Shown here: positions 1-6,487 of the stretch, piece by piece
Layout: each line of letters starts with the position of its first letter
How positions within the stretch are numbered: position 1 is the first letter of the stretch
Origin: a virus
DNA: 23,104 nt
Direction: 5' to 3' (one strand)
IMG/VR virus record: IMGVR_UViG_3300022700_000019
Span: 1 to 23,104 of that record
Made by a program: the position numbers and the translations under genes
The notes under the pieces: generated by a model
Seen by the model: the letters and a program-made list of their open reading frames with translations, nothing else
Database searches by the model: none
Told to the model about the DNA's origin: nothing

Positions 1-89
1 GTGAATCCCGCCAAAATCATGTACAGCCCGGCAGGGCGCGATCCAAGACTGTGAACACTCGGCTGGTGCATCGTCAGTGTAGTGCCCAT
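1..89 (-). CDS. Partial hypothetical protein (N-terminus only)
   Basis: This reading frame starts at an ATG that overlaps the stop of the upstream gene (ATGA) and runs off the window edge after 29 codons. It begins MGTTLTMHQPSVHSLG. A GGGGGA ribosome site ends 3-4 bases before the ATG; a second ATG one codon upstream (92) is in frame but too close to that site. The coupling shows it continues the head operon, so a head-completion role is possible, but the visible part has no recognisable motif. Confidence 0.6.
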   Translation of the reverse strand, partial: MGTTLTMHQPSVHSLGSRPAGLYMILAGF

Positions 90-523
90 CATTCCCCCAG
101 TTCGGTCAGTATCACCTCGCCGCTTGACACGGATGCAGAGAAAGCCAACACGATATCCTCAACCTTACCGCTCACGCCTTCGATTACCCGCGTAGTGGAT
201 GCGGGCACTTCATACCCCGGCGTATTGCTTGTGCTTGTCAGGTACAGCGTCACGTCGGCGCTGCTGTTATTGTACAGCTCAAGGTTGTCAGTGTCGGCAT
301 GCAGGCTGATTGACGTTGTATCCGTGCCGGATGACGTGGCTGTCAGCGTGTCGTAGACCGCCTTGACCGGGTTGAAATACGGCGTGTCTGCCGTCTTTCC
401 CCAGCCGTCCCGCGTCAGCAGTTCATGTGTTTCGACCGACTCGCCCGGCGCAACAAAAACCAGACTGCCGGATGCGTTCGTGACAGACCGCGTCGCGGTC
501 GAATTGTTCGTATAAGTCGGCAT
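89..523 (-). CDS. Hypothetical beta-rich head-operon protein, 144 aa
   Basis: I do not recognise a family. The protein starts MPTYTNNSTATRSV and is rich in Ser, Thr, Val and Asn with alternating hydrophobic residues, as in beta-sandwich virion proteins. It lacks Cys, membrane segments and a signal peptide. The ATG at 523 was chosen because a strong AGGGGGAACA site precedes it; the open frame extends upstream to 712 but that part only shadows the neighbouring gene. It sits two genes downstream of the capsid gene, so a capsid accessory or head-tail role is a positional inference. Its stop overlaps the next start (ATGA). Confidence 0.75.
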   Translation of the reverse strand: MPTYTNNSTATRSVTNASGSLVFVAPGESVETHELLTRDGWGKTADTPYFNPVKAVYDTLTATSSGTDTTSISLHADTDNLELYNNSSADVTLYLTSTSNTPGYEVPASTTRVIEGVSGKVEDIVLAFSASVSSGEVILTELGE

Positions 524-531
524 TGTTCCCC

Positions 532-837
532 CTATAATCCAAGTAGAAGTTTGACGCCGATAGCAAGCTGAGTGAACCCCATCGGCACAACAATCAGCCA
601 CAAATATCTGATCTGTTTCCGTGGGCATGACGCCTGATAAGTGTGCATTTTGGTCAGCACGCCGTCTTTCCCGGAGATATCTTCTATCTGTTGCCGAAAC
701 TGTCCCTGACATTCCCGGAGCTGGCGCAACTGCTCATCCTGCACCGCCATGTGGCTGAGTGTTGTGGCGATCTGCGCCAGCTTTCCGTCCTGCTCCTCCA
801 GCTTGCTATATATGCGCTTGATATCTGTGTCGGTCAT
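532..837 (-). CDS. Coiled-coil protein with C-terminal membrane segment
   Basis: About 101 aa. Residues 1-60 are charged and helical with Gln/Leu heptad-like spacing, predicting a coiled coil. A hydrophobic stretch near the C-terminus (RYLWLIVVPMGF followed by LAIGVKLLLGL) looks like one membrane anchor, and a Cys precedes it. The architecture resembles XhlA-like phage membrane proteins, but similarity by eye is only architectural. Tandem ATGs occur at 840 and 837; the second is better spaced from GGAGG. It lies between the capsid gene and another head-operon gene, an unusual place for a membrane protein. Function unknown; a role in lysis or exclusion would be speculation. Confidence 0.7.
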   Translation of the reverse strand: MTDTDIKRIYSKLEEQDGKLAQIATTLSHMAVQDEQLRQLRECQGQFRQQIEDISGKDGVLTKMHTYQASCPRKQIRYLWLIVVPMGFTQLAIGVKLLLGL

Positions 838-851
838 CATGACCTCCGACG

Positions 852-1856
852 TTAACTTGATGCCGTCATGTCAAGCAGATAACCGCATGCCTTGCTGATC
901 TCACTCTTTGCGGAACCATCCTCATCATAGGAGGTGAGGAACGACTCACTGGAATCATGCCGGACCCTGAGAACGTCGCCGCGGACTTTATCGTCACGGT
1001 ACTGCTCAACAATCGGCATGCTGCCGTTCTGCCCCTCGTTCCAGAGGAACGTGCGGCCGATAGACGGGTCTGTAATGTCGGCGGCCTCGGATGACGTTCT
1101 GCACAGCATGGCATACGTGCTACCCCAGATTGCCGACAGGCTTGCATCCTGACCCTTTTTGGCGCTGTTGTATATCGCCCCGGCAACCAGGATTTTATCC
1201 AGGTCAAACACGGTCCGCAGGTGCTCAACGGTCACCCTCCCGGTTTTGGCGGCGTCGGGGAAAAGCTGATACACCTGTTCTTTCAGGTCATCGTTCTGCC
1301 GCAACCACTTGTACCCTACCCACGGGATAATCAGAGTGTTGGGCTCAATGCCGTTGTCACGCAGAGAATCTTTCCCCTCGTCGATGTCATAGACAGGATC
1401 GGCTGACGCCGTGGTTGACCATGCAGTGGTGGCGTTGGTGGCCGAAAAATTGGACACGTTGAACAGCTTACCGGCAACCCGGTTTTCATGCGCCCGGAGA
1501 ATCTTGTCTATCAGCATCATGGCGATAGTGGTTTCATATGCAAATTTGCTCGAATAGATCGCGGAAAGGCGGTCGTCAATCGGATATTCAAGGCCGTTGT
1601 CGTTGGTCGTGTAGAAGCCTTCCTCGAACGCTTCCGCAACACGGTTGTATCCGCCCATTGCGCTGCGTTTAACGTCATGGATGTTATACAGCGCCTCTTT
1701 CGGCATGACCGGATATGTTGATGTATATTCGGCCACCGGGAAAATAGGCATAACTTGCAGCCCGATAAATCCCATCGTGGGTGCCGCCCTCATGCCCTCA
1801 TATACAGCCTGCCCCAGGTCAGGGCGGCTTAACGTGGTATCATTTGTCGGTCTCAT
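852..1856 (-). CDS. Major capsid protein
   Basis: A 334-aa protein, close to the 341 aa of lambda gpE, placed directly after the decoration protein as in the lambda D-E order. It has no membrane segment and no Cys-rich motif. The N-terminal part (PTMGFIGLQVMPIFPVAEYTS) and the middle region with NTLIIPWVGYKWL and ILVAGAIYN resemble HK97-fold capsid proteins of this type, where a strand-rich core follows a long helical region. The start has a GGAGTGAACATATT site upstream. It should self-assemble into the icosahedral head around the nested scaffold. The capsid call rests on size, position and sequence style; the fold is inferred. Confidence 0.85.
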   Translation of the reverse strand: MRPTNDTTLSRPDLGQAVYEGMRAAPTMGFIGLQVMPIFPVAEYTSTYPVMPKEALYNIHDVKRSAMGGYNRVAEAFEEGFYTTNDNGLEYPIDDRLSAIYSSKFAYETTIAMMLIDKILRAHENRVAGKLFNVSNFSATNATTAWSTTASADPVYDIDEGKDSLRDNGIEPNTLIIPWVGYKWLRQNDDLKEQVYQLFPDAAKTGRVTVEHLRTVFDLDKILVAGAIYNSAKKGQDASLSAIWGSTYAMLCRTSSEAADITDPSIGRTFLWNEGQNGSMPIVEQYRDDKVRGDVLRVRHDSSESFLTSYDEDGSAKSEISKACGYLLDMTASS

Positions 1857-1880
1857 AATATGTTCACTCCTTTTCGATTT

Positions 1881-2885
1881 TTATGATGTCAGAATCTGAC
1901 GGGTGTATTCCAGCCAGAGGCCCACAACAATCACGTCGTCAGTGCCGAGCGTGCCGTCAGTGGGCTGCAAGGTAAGAGAAATCACTCCGGGAGCGCCGGA
2001 CACGTCAGACGCTGAGATGGTAGCGGTCTCCTCCTGCAAGGTTTTTGCGGTGGCATCACCGGTCATGGCGGTAGTTGTGTCTCCTGCGTCTGCGTCTGCG
2101 TCATAAAGCGCCCCGTCGGTCAGGAAAAAAGCGCCCACGTCAAACGTGGTGGCGTCGCCCACAGTCGCGCCGGTCTTGGCTGCCAGCACATGCACAACCA
2201 CATCTTCGCTCGAATCCAGATCGGGCGGAATCACAACATTCGTAATGATCGGGTCGGGGTTGGCGTGGTTGTTCCAGCGTATGCCGATGGCCTCGCTTCC
2301 GAGCGTGTCGATGCCGGGAGTTGTAGATGCGCCGTCGGAGAAGGCGGCCAGTACAGTGCCGTCAACCTCGGTGGCTCCGAGCAGGTTCACGGGCGCGATG
2401 GCCTGAGCGGATGCAATGTGCTGATAAATCTCCTGCAAAGCCGCCTCAACGGTGGCCGTGCTGGTAAACCCGCCTGAATCCGTGATTGATACGTTACCGG
2501 CAGTTGTCGCCACACCAGGATGCAGTACGGCTTCGATGATGTCGCCCTGTGCCGTCGCAGCCACAAGTGCCTTGAAATACGCCGTGCCGGAGCTGGTATC
2601 TGCCACGCGGCCATCATCCGCGCCGTACAGGTCTGATCCGGCGGAAAGTGCCTCGTCTGCCTCGACCAGGAACGAACCGTCTTTTGCAATGGGCTGCACG
2701 GCAATCGGATCGCCGGACTCTGCATTGTCCAGAGTAACCCCGATGAAATCCTCCCCGGCATCCGCATAGGACACGGTGACCGGTGAGGTAGTATAGTCAG
2801 ACCCTTTCACCCGCCGGTAGGCTGCAAGTTCCTCGCCCGCCGTGAATGTTAAAGGGCCGTCAGTGTATTTTGCTTGTGTCGTCAT
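1881..2885 (-). CDS. Capsid decoration protein (DUF2190/gpD-like) with C-terminal extension
   Basis: Residues 1-125 look like the phage capsid-cement family (DUF2190): a start of the type TDGPLTFTAGEELAAYRRVK, then AVQPIAKDGSFLVEADEALSAG and TAYFKALVAATAQGDIIEAVLHPG. The remaining ~210 residues form a Thr/Asp/Ala-rich, beta-patterned extension not found in lambda gpD (110 aa). This looks like a displayed domain on the capsid surface. A GGAGG site lies 8 bases before the ATG. The gene sits between protease/scaffold and capsid, as in lambda. The first domain call is good; the function of the extension is unknown. Confidence 0.75.
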   Translation of the reverse strand: MTTQAKYTDGPLTFTAGEELAAYRRVKGSDYTTSPVTVSYADAGEDFIGVTLDNAESGDPIAVQPIAKDGSFLVEADEALSAGSDLYGADDGRVADTSSGTAYFKALVAATAQGDIIEAVLHPGVATTAGNVSITDSGGFTSTATVEAALQEIYQHIASAQAIAPVNLLGATEVDGTVLAAFSDGASTTPGIDTLGSEAIGIRWNNHANPDPIITNVVIPPDLDSSEDVVVHVLAAKTGATVGDATTFDVGAFFLTDGALYDADADAGDTTTAMTGDATAKTLQEETATISASDVSGAPGVISLTLQPTDGTLGTDDVIVVGLWLEYTRQILTS

Positions 2886-2900
2886 GATGTCATCCTCCGT

Positions 2901-3401
2901 TTATGATTTCTGCTGCTTTTTCAGCCATGCCTGATGAAGCTCCGGCCTCTGAGCAACGACGGCTTTCAGCGCGTCGGCCCGTGAGCAGTTGTGTTTTGTC
3001 TGATACTCGTCAACCAGCTTTTCAAAATCCTCGGCATTGTCTGCACTGCCGCCGTCAACGTCGTTTGCCGTGTCCGGTGCGGATGACTGAATGCCGTCCA
3101 GAATCTGCTGGCGCGTGTCTCCTGTGTCCTGGTCTCCATCGTCTCCGGCAGTCTGCTGACCAAAAAGGTCACGGCTGACCCTCACCTGCTCCGCTGTCAT
3201 ACCGGTTTCGATCACCTTGCTCAGCTTTTCCCTGGCATCCTCGCCAAGTACGGCTTCAACCAGCTCAACCGTCTGCGTCTGCCCGTCTTCTGCTCCGTCA
3301 GCACGTGCCTGGTCAACCTCCTGCCGAACCTCCGCCCGGCCTGATTCCATGACCTGCGCGTAAAGCTCGGCATGCTCTGTTTTCAGTGTCTGTAAGTCCA
3401 T
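2901..3401 (-). CDS. Nested scaffold protein (Nu3-like), internal start
   Basis: An in-frame internal ATG at 3401 gives a 166-aa product identical to the C-terminus of the protease. It is preceded by ACAGGAG with about 8 bases to the ATG, and the codons just before it encode an Asn-rich linker, as expected for an inter-domain start. The product begins MDLQTLKTEHAELYAQ and is acidic, charged and helical, like capsid scaffolds. In lambda, Nu3 is made in the same way from within C. It would guide capsid assembly and then be degraded by the protease. The internal ribosome site is seen; its use is inferred. Confidence 0.65.
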   Translation of the reverse strand: MDLQTLKTEHAELYAQVMESGRAEVRQEVDQARADGAEDGQTQTVELVEAVLGEDAREKLSKVIETGMTAEQVRVSRDLFGQQTAGDDGDQDTGDTRQQILDGIQSSAPDTANDVDGGSADNAEDFEKLVDEYQTKHNCSRADALKAVVAQRPELHQAWLKKQQKS

Positions 3402-4292
3402 AATATTGACTCCTGTGTTGTTGTTATTAATTTCCGCGATCAAGTCCTCCATGTTGCTGATCCGATCAGCCAGCCCGGCTTTAATCGCTTTGCTTGTAAT
3501 CACCATGTCGCCTTGAAGGTCGATCACCTGCTCTCTGGTCATCCCCCGGTTTGCCATGACCGTTTCAACGAACACCTCGGCAATGGCGTCGGCGCGGGCT
3601 TGATATGTCTGCCGCCCCTCGTCTGTTGCCGGGTCCGGTCGTTTTTTCGGTGACACGGATGATATGATTTCGATTGTATTGTCTGACCTGCGGCGCGTGG
3701 ACATCACCACGCCAATTGACCCGAACTCCGCCGTGTCCGCACCGACAATATCATCAGCCGCCGAAGCGATCCAGTAACCGGCGCTGGCGGCATAATCGCC
3801 GACATACGCGTAAACGGGCTTTTCAACTTTAGTCCGGATAAACCCGGCCAGCTCGGTAATCCCGCCCACCTGACCACCGGGTGAGTCGATCTGCAAGATA
3901 ATTGCGGTCACGTCCGGGTTTTCAGACGACGCTCTTATTTCCCGCATGATGCCCTCTGCCGAAGGGAAGCCAAATACCCATGACAGGATATTGTCATAAT
4001 GGAATATCGGGCCGATGATTTCGATAACGGCCACACCGTCACGAATCTGTGTGTATTCCGTTTTATCCGGGCGGGTGCCGTTTCTCGCCATAATCGCCTG
4101 CACCGCTCCGGCACCGGCGGCGGCATCCTCAACCTGAGTCAGCCCTGTTTCCGTAATGGCCCATGCGGAGTGGTTCAGTACCTGCGATAAATCATTGACG
4201 GCACCATTATCGGTCGTGGTGGTGGCACTATCGCCGCTTGCCCATGTGCCGCCGGTGTCATTAATCCGAACGTTGTTGTCAGTCCAGTCCAT
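2901..4292 (-). CDS. Head maturation protease (S49, lambda gpC-like) fused to scaffold
   Basis: A 463-aa protein, near lambda gpC at 439 aa. Residues ~85-225 carry the S49/SppA-type protease: IILQIDSPGGQVGG, then AASAGYWIASAAD with likely nucleophile Ser170, and SPKKRPDP holding the likely general-base Lys216 or Lys217; lambda gpC uses Ser166 and Lys218. Residues from ~298 on are charged, helical and scaffold-like. The ATG at 4292 follows AAGGGGGCGAGG and overlaps the portal gene by 14 bases; the longer open frame to 4415 only shadows the portal gene. It should form a transient internal protease that cuts scaffold and itself during head maturation. An internal start makes a separate scaffold. 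Confidence 0.9.
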   Translation of the reverse strand: MDWTDNNVRINDTGGTWASGDSATTTTDNGAVNDLSQVLNHSAWAITETGLTQVEDAAAGAGAVQAIMARNGTRPDKTEYTQIRDGVAVIEIIGPIFHYDNILSWVFGFPSAEGIMREIRASSENPDVTAIILQIDSPGGQVGGITELAGFIRTKVEKPVYAYVGDYAASAGYWIASAADDIVGADTAEFGSIGVVMSTRRRSDNTIEIISSVSPKKRPDPATDEGRQTYQARADAIAEVFVETVMANRGMTREQVIDLQGDMVITSKAIKAGLADRISNMEDLIAEINNNNTGVNIMDLQTLKTEHAELYAQVMESGRAEVRQEVDQARADGAEDGQTQTVELVEAVLGEDAREKLSKVIETGMTAEQVRVSRDLFGQQTAGDDGDQDTGDTRQQILDGIQSSAPDTANDVDGGSADNAEDFEKLVDEYQTKHNCSRADALKAVVAQRPELHQAWLKKQQKS

Positions 4293-5829
4293 CCTCGCCC
4301 CCTTCTGCGCTGACAGGCATCTCCGCCAGCTCTTTCTTTTTCTCGCGGCCTCTCTGTTCAACTTGGCTTTCCCAGTCCCTGCCCTGCTCTGCGGCCAGAT
4401 CACCGAGTGTTGCAATATTGCTTTGCAGCGCCATTATGTTGGCCTTCATTTCTTTGAGCGGGTCTACATGGCCCTTGCTCGGCCCAATCCACGTACAGTT
4501 TGTGTATTCGGCCATAGCGTCGTAAAAGTCCGGGCCGCCGGGCGGCAGCGTCAGCTCGCCGCGCAGCCATGCTTCCTCTAAAACCATGCACCATACCGGA
4601 TGACAGTAATGGCGCTCAAGCCATGTGCGGTACAGCTTGTACACACGCCATGCCTCAAGCAGGGCCGCTCGTGCCGAGCTGTAGTTCGTTTTGGAAAAGT
4701 CCTTTGCCACGACCTCGTAGGGCATGCCCACAGATGCGCCGACGGCCCGCAGGATAGTCTCAACAAATCCATCAAACGTGTTTCCGGGCCGCTCGTTTTT
4801 CAGCACATGCGGTTTTTCGCCGGGGTTGCCGTACATGATCTGTCCGGGATCAACTTCCTGATATTTGATCTCGTCATCGCTGCCGGGGTTCTCCGTCGGG
4901 TATCCGCTCGTAAAATCAACCGCGTTATTTTTCTCGACAAAGACAGGGAACGAGCTGGCCACGATCGCGCCGACCAATTCAAAGTCCAGATAGTCAGACA
5001 GGTCTCGGAAAAACTTCATGGCCGGTGCAAGGATAGACACGCCCCGAACCCGGTCCGGCTCTTTCGCAGCGGCATGAAATGAGTGCAGCACACCGGGCCG
5101 ATGGCCGATCCATGCCGGGTAATATGTGAAATCTTTTGACGTAAGGTGCAGGCTCATCCTGCCGCTTTTCGGTGTTGCGACGTAATACCCGGAAGGGCCG
5201 CCGGAGGTGGTCAGCTTTACACCGTCCCTAATTGACTGGTTGCCGGCCAGATCAGAAGGTGTTGCCATGCGCTCGGTAGACAGCGCCTGTAATGCCAAGC
5301 GGACCTTTGACTGTCCGGGCATGGGCGGGTCTTTTCGCATGGTCGGCAAAGACAAATATTCGCCGGTCATCAAGAACGAGTAGATAGTCTGATATTGCTG
5401 GTCGCCAAAGTGTAAGCGGTTGTTGATGTCCGAGTGAGTAGACCATTTTCGGAAAACCCACTCGGCATTCTCAGCGAACGTTTTGGCCTGCTGCTCTGTT
5501 ATGTTTAGAAGCTTCCACTTCGGCTGAGACTGCGGCATCAATCCGCTGCCGACAGAATTGACGGTCATTGATTCGATGCAGGATGTGGCGTGGGGATGGT
5601 TGGCGGTCAGGTCTTGCGCCCGGCTTGTTACGGCCTCTCGCTCAGTCCCTTCGTTGTATCGTGTCAGCTTTTTGACGATCCAGTTGAAAAGCGTGCCTTT
5701 CTTCTGGCCGCCCCGCCGCTGAACAGGGCCGACGTTTGTAATAGCCGCCTTGTATTGCAGCCGCTTAAACCCGGTCTTTGGCGATACATATCCGATTACC
5801 CGATCAAGGCGTGACGGTTTGATTTTCAT
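4279..5829 (-). CDS. Phage portal protein (lambda gpB family)
   Basis: A 516-aa protein, similar in size to lambda gpB (533 aa). It starts MKIKPSRLDRVIGYVSP and contains motifs typical of lambda-type portals: the DLTANHPHATSCIESMTVNSVGSG-like early region (residues ~70-95), HSFHAAAKEPDRVRGVS and APAMKFFRDLSDYLDFELV in the middle, and VGMPYEVVAKDFSKTNYSSAR followed by AALLEAWR. It forms the dodecameric ring at the capsid vertex through which DNA passes and on which terminase docks. The ATG overlaps the gpW stop (ATGA) and its own 3' end overlaps the protease start by 14 bases. Confidence 0.93.
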   Translation of the reverse strand: MKIKPSRLDRVIGYVSPKTGFKRLQYKAAITNVGPVQRRGGQKKGTLFNWIVKKLTRYNEGTEREAVTSRAQDLTANHPHATSCIESMTVNSVGSGLMPQSQPKWKLLNITEQQAKTFAENAEWVFRKWSTHSDINNRLHFGDQQYQTIYSFLMTGEYLSLPTMRKDPPMPGQSKVRLALQALSTERMATPSDLAGNQSIRDGVKLTTSGGPSGYYVATPKSGRMSLHLTSKDFTYYPAWIGHRPGVLHSFHAAAKEPDRVRGVSILAPAMKFFRDLSDYLDFELVGAIVASSFPVFVEKNNAVDFTSGYPTENPGSDDEIKYQEVDPGQIMYGNPGEKPHVLKNERPGNTFDGFVETILRAVGASVGMPYEVVAKDFSKTNYSSARAALLEAWRVYKLYRTWLERHYCHPVWCMVLEEAWLRGELTLPPGGPDFYDAMAEYTNCTWIGPSKGHVDPLKEMKANIMALQSNIATLGDLAAEQGRDWESQVEQRGREKKKELAEMPVSAEGGEDGLD

Positions 5830-6050
5830 CGCCTAACCCTCCCGCGAACGAAAACAGGCCCCTGGGTGCCGGAAAGGGCCTGCTTCTCTGACTCTAAAAA
5901 TCGTAATGTTTTGCGGATTTCGGGAAGGTCGGCATAGGTGAGTTTTCGGCCGGATGCGTCGGTAAACTCTCTACCTGCGGCAACGTCCTTTAACGCCGCC
6001 TTCCATGCGGTAATCTGTTCGTTAAGTTCTGTTACAGTCCATATACTCAT
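5826..6050 (-). CDS. Head-tail joining protein gpW-like
   Basis: A 74-aa protein with the gpW pattern: a helix (LNEQITAWKAALKDVAAG), a short beta hairpin (REFTDASGRKLTYAD) and a second helix (LPEIRKTLRFLESEKQAL). Lambda gpW is 68 aa and lies at the same place, between large terminase and portal. It caps the portal and lets the tail connector attach. No good ribosome site precedes the ATG; instead the ATG overlaps the stop of the upstream short ORF (ATGA), which suggests translational coupling. Its stop also overlaps the portal start. Confidence 0.8.
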   Translation of the reverse strand: MSIWTVTELNEQITAWKAALKDVAAGREFTDASGRKLTYADLPEIRKTLRFLESEKQALSGTQGPVFVRGRVRR

Positions 6051-6196
6051 GCAGCCATGAGATCATCAAAAGAAGCGGCTGTCTGTAACGCATGAAAAGG
6101 ATGATACAAAAGAAACAAATGATACAAAAGAAACAAATGAAACGGGATTTTCAGTATTGCTTCAAGTTTTTGTCGTTCATCACACCTCCGCCTCAT
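6047..6196 (-). CDS. Possible 49-aa ORF coupled to gpW
   Basis: This frame is open from 6283, but its first part overlaps the HTH gene. An ATG at 6196 gives 49 aa with a hydrophobic stretch built on an in-frame 18-bp duplication (HLFLLY twice) and an end of SFDDLMAA whose stop overlaps the gpW start. The upstream ribosome site is weak. A strong GGAGGTGTG site serves instead a 9-codon ORF (6180 to 6151, MNDKNLKQY) in another frame. The ORF may be real because gpW lacks its own ribosome site, or it may be an incidental frame in a 130-bp gap. Confidence 0.3.
   Translation of the reverse strand: MRRRCDERQKLEAILKIPFHLFLLYHLFLLYHPFHALQTAASFDDLMAA
6103..6138. repeat. Two perfect tandem copies of an 18-bp unit
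   Basis: On the plus strand the unit GATACAAAAGAAACAAAT occurs twice in direct succession. It lies in the only sizeable gap between the HTH gene and gpW, and its length keeps the minus-strand frame open (six codons per unit). Confidence 0.9.
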
Positions 6197-6368
6197 CCCG
6201 CTGCTGCCGGAACGATTCAACCGCCGCCTCCGTGATACGAATGCAGTGTGCCGTCCCAAGCCGTGACGCAGGCAAATGACCACTGTTGATAAGCCTGTAA
6301 ATGGTCGCCCGGCTCACGTTCAACCGTCTGGCCGCCTGACTGACATCAAGCAGTTTCCCTGTTGTCAT
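6180..6368 (-). CDS. Excisionase-like helix-turn-helix protein
   Basis: A 62-aa protein of the HTH_17/excisionase type: LLDVSQAARRLNVSRATIYRLI is the classic DNA-binding helix pair, followed by the wing residues NSGHLPASRLGTAHCIRITEAAV. Such small proteins act as recombination directionality factors or as DNA-binding adaptors. Here it lies between the large terminase and gpW, with no integrase in sight, so it could be a terminase accessory or late-gene regulator rather than an excisionase. The ATG overlaps the stop of the 39-aa gene (ATGA), with a GGGGGCGATC site. Family call is good; role is open. Confidence 0.85.
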   Translation of the reverse strand: MTTGKLLDVSQAARRLNVSRATIYRLINSGHLPASRLGTAHCIRITEAAVESFRQQRDEAEV

Positions 6369-6484
6369 GATCGCCCCCTGTCATGAAAATGATTAATCGT
6401 TAGCCGTATACCGATCAGCACAAGGAAAAACAGAATAACCGCGCCGAAAAACCACGGCACCCAAAAGAATACAAATTTAAACAT
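6365..6484 (-). CDS. 39-aa single-pass membrane protein
   Basis: A short ORF starting MFKFVFFWVPWFF, with one hydrophobic span (residues ~3-28) and a basic/His tail (RLTINHFHDRGRS). AGGAGGTAGGCT lies just before the ATG and contains the stop (TAG) of the large terminase gene. Its own stop overlaps the HTH start (ATGA). The tight packing and strong ribosome site make it a likely real gene. No family recognised; a membrane protein among packaging genes is unexpected. Confidence 0.7.
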   Translation of the reverse strand: MFKFVFFWVPWFFGAVILFFLVLIGIRLTINHFHDRGRS

Positions 6485-6487
6485 AGC

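Noticed and set aside
4600-5082. Plus-strand open frame antisense to the portal gene
   Set aside because: The portal protein is clearly recognisable on the other strand.
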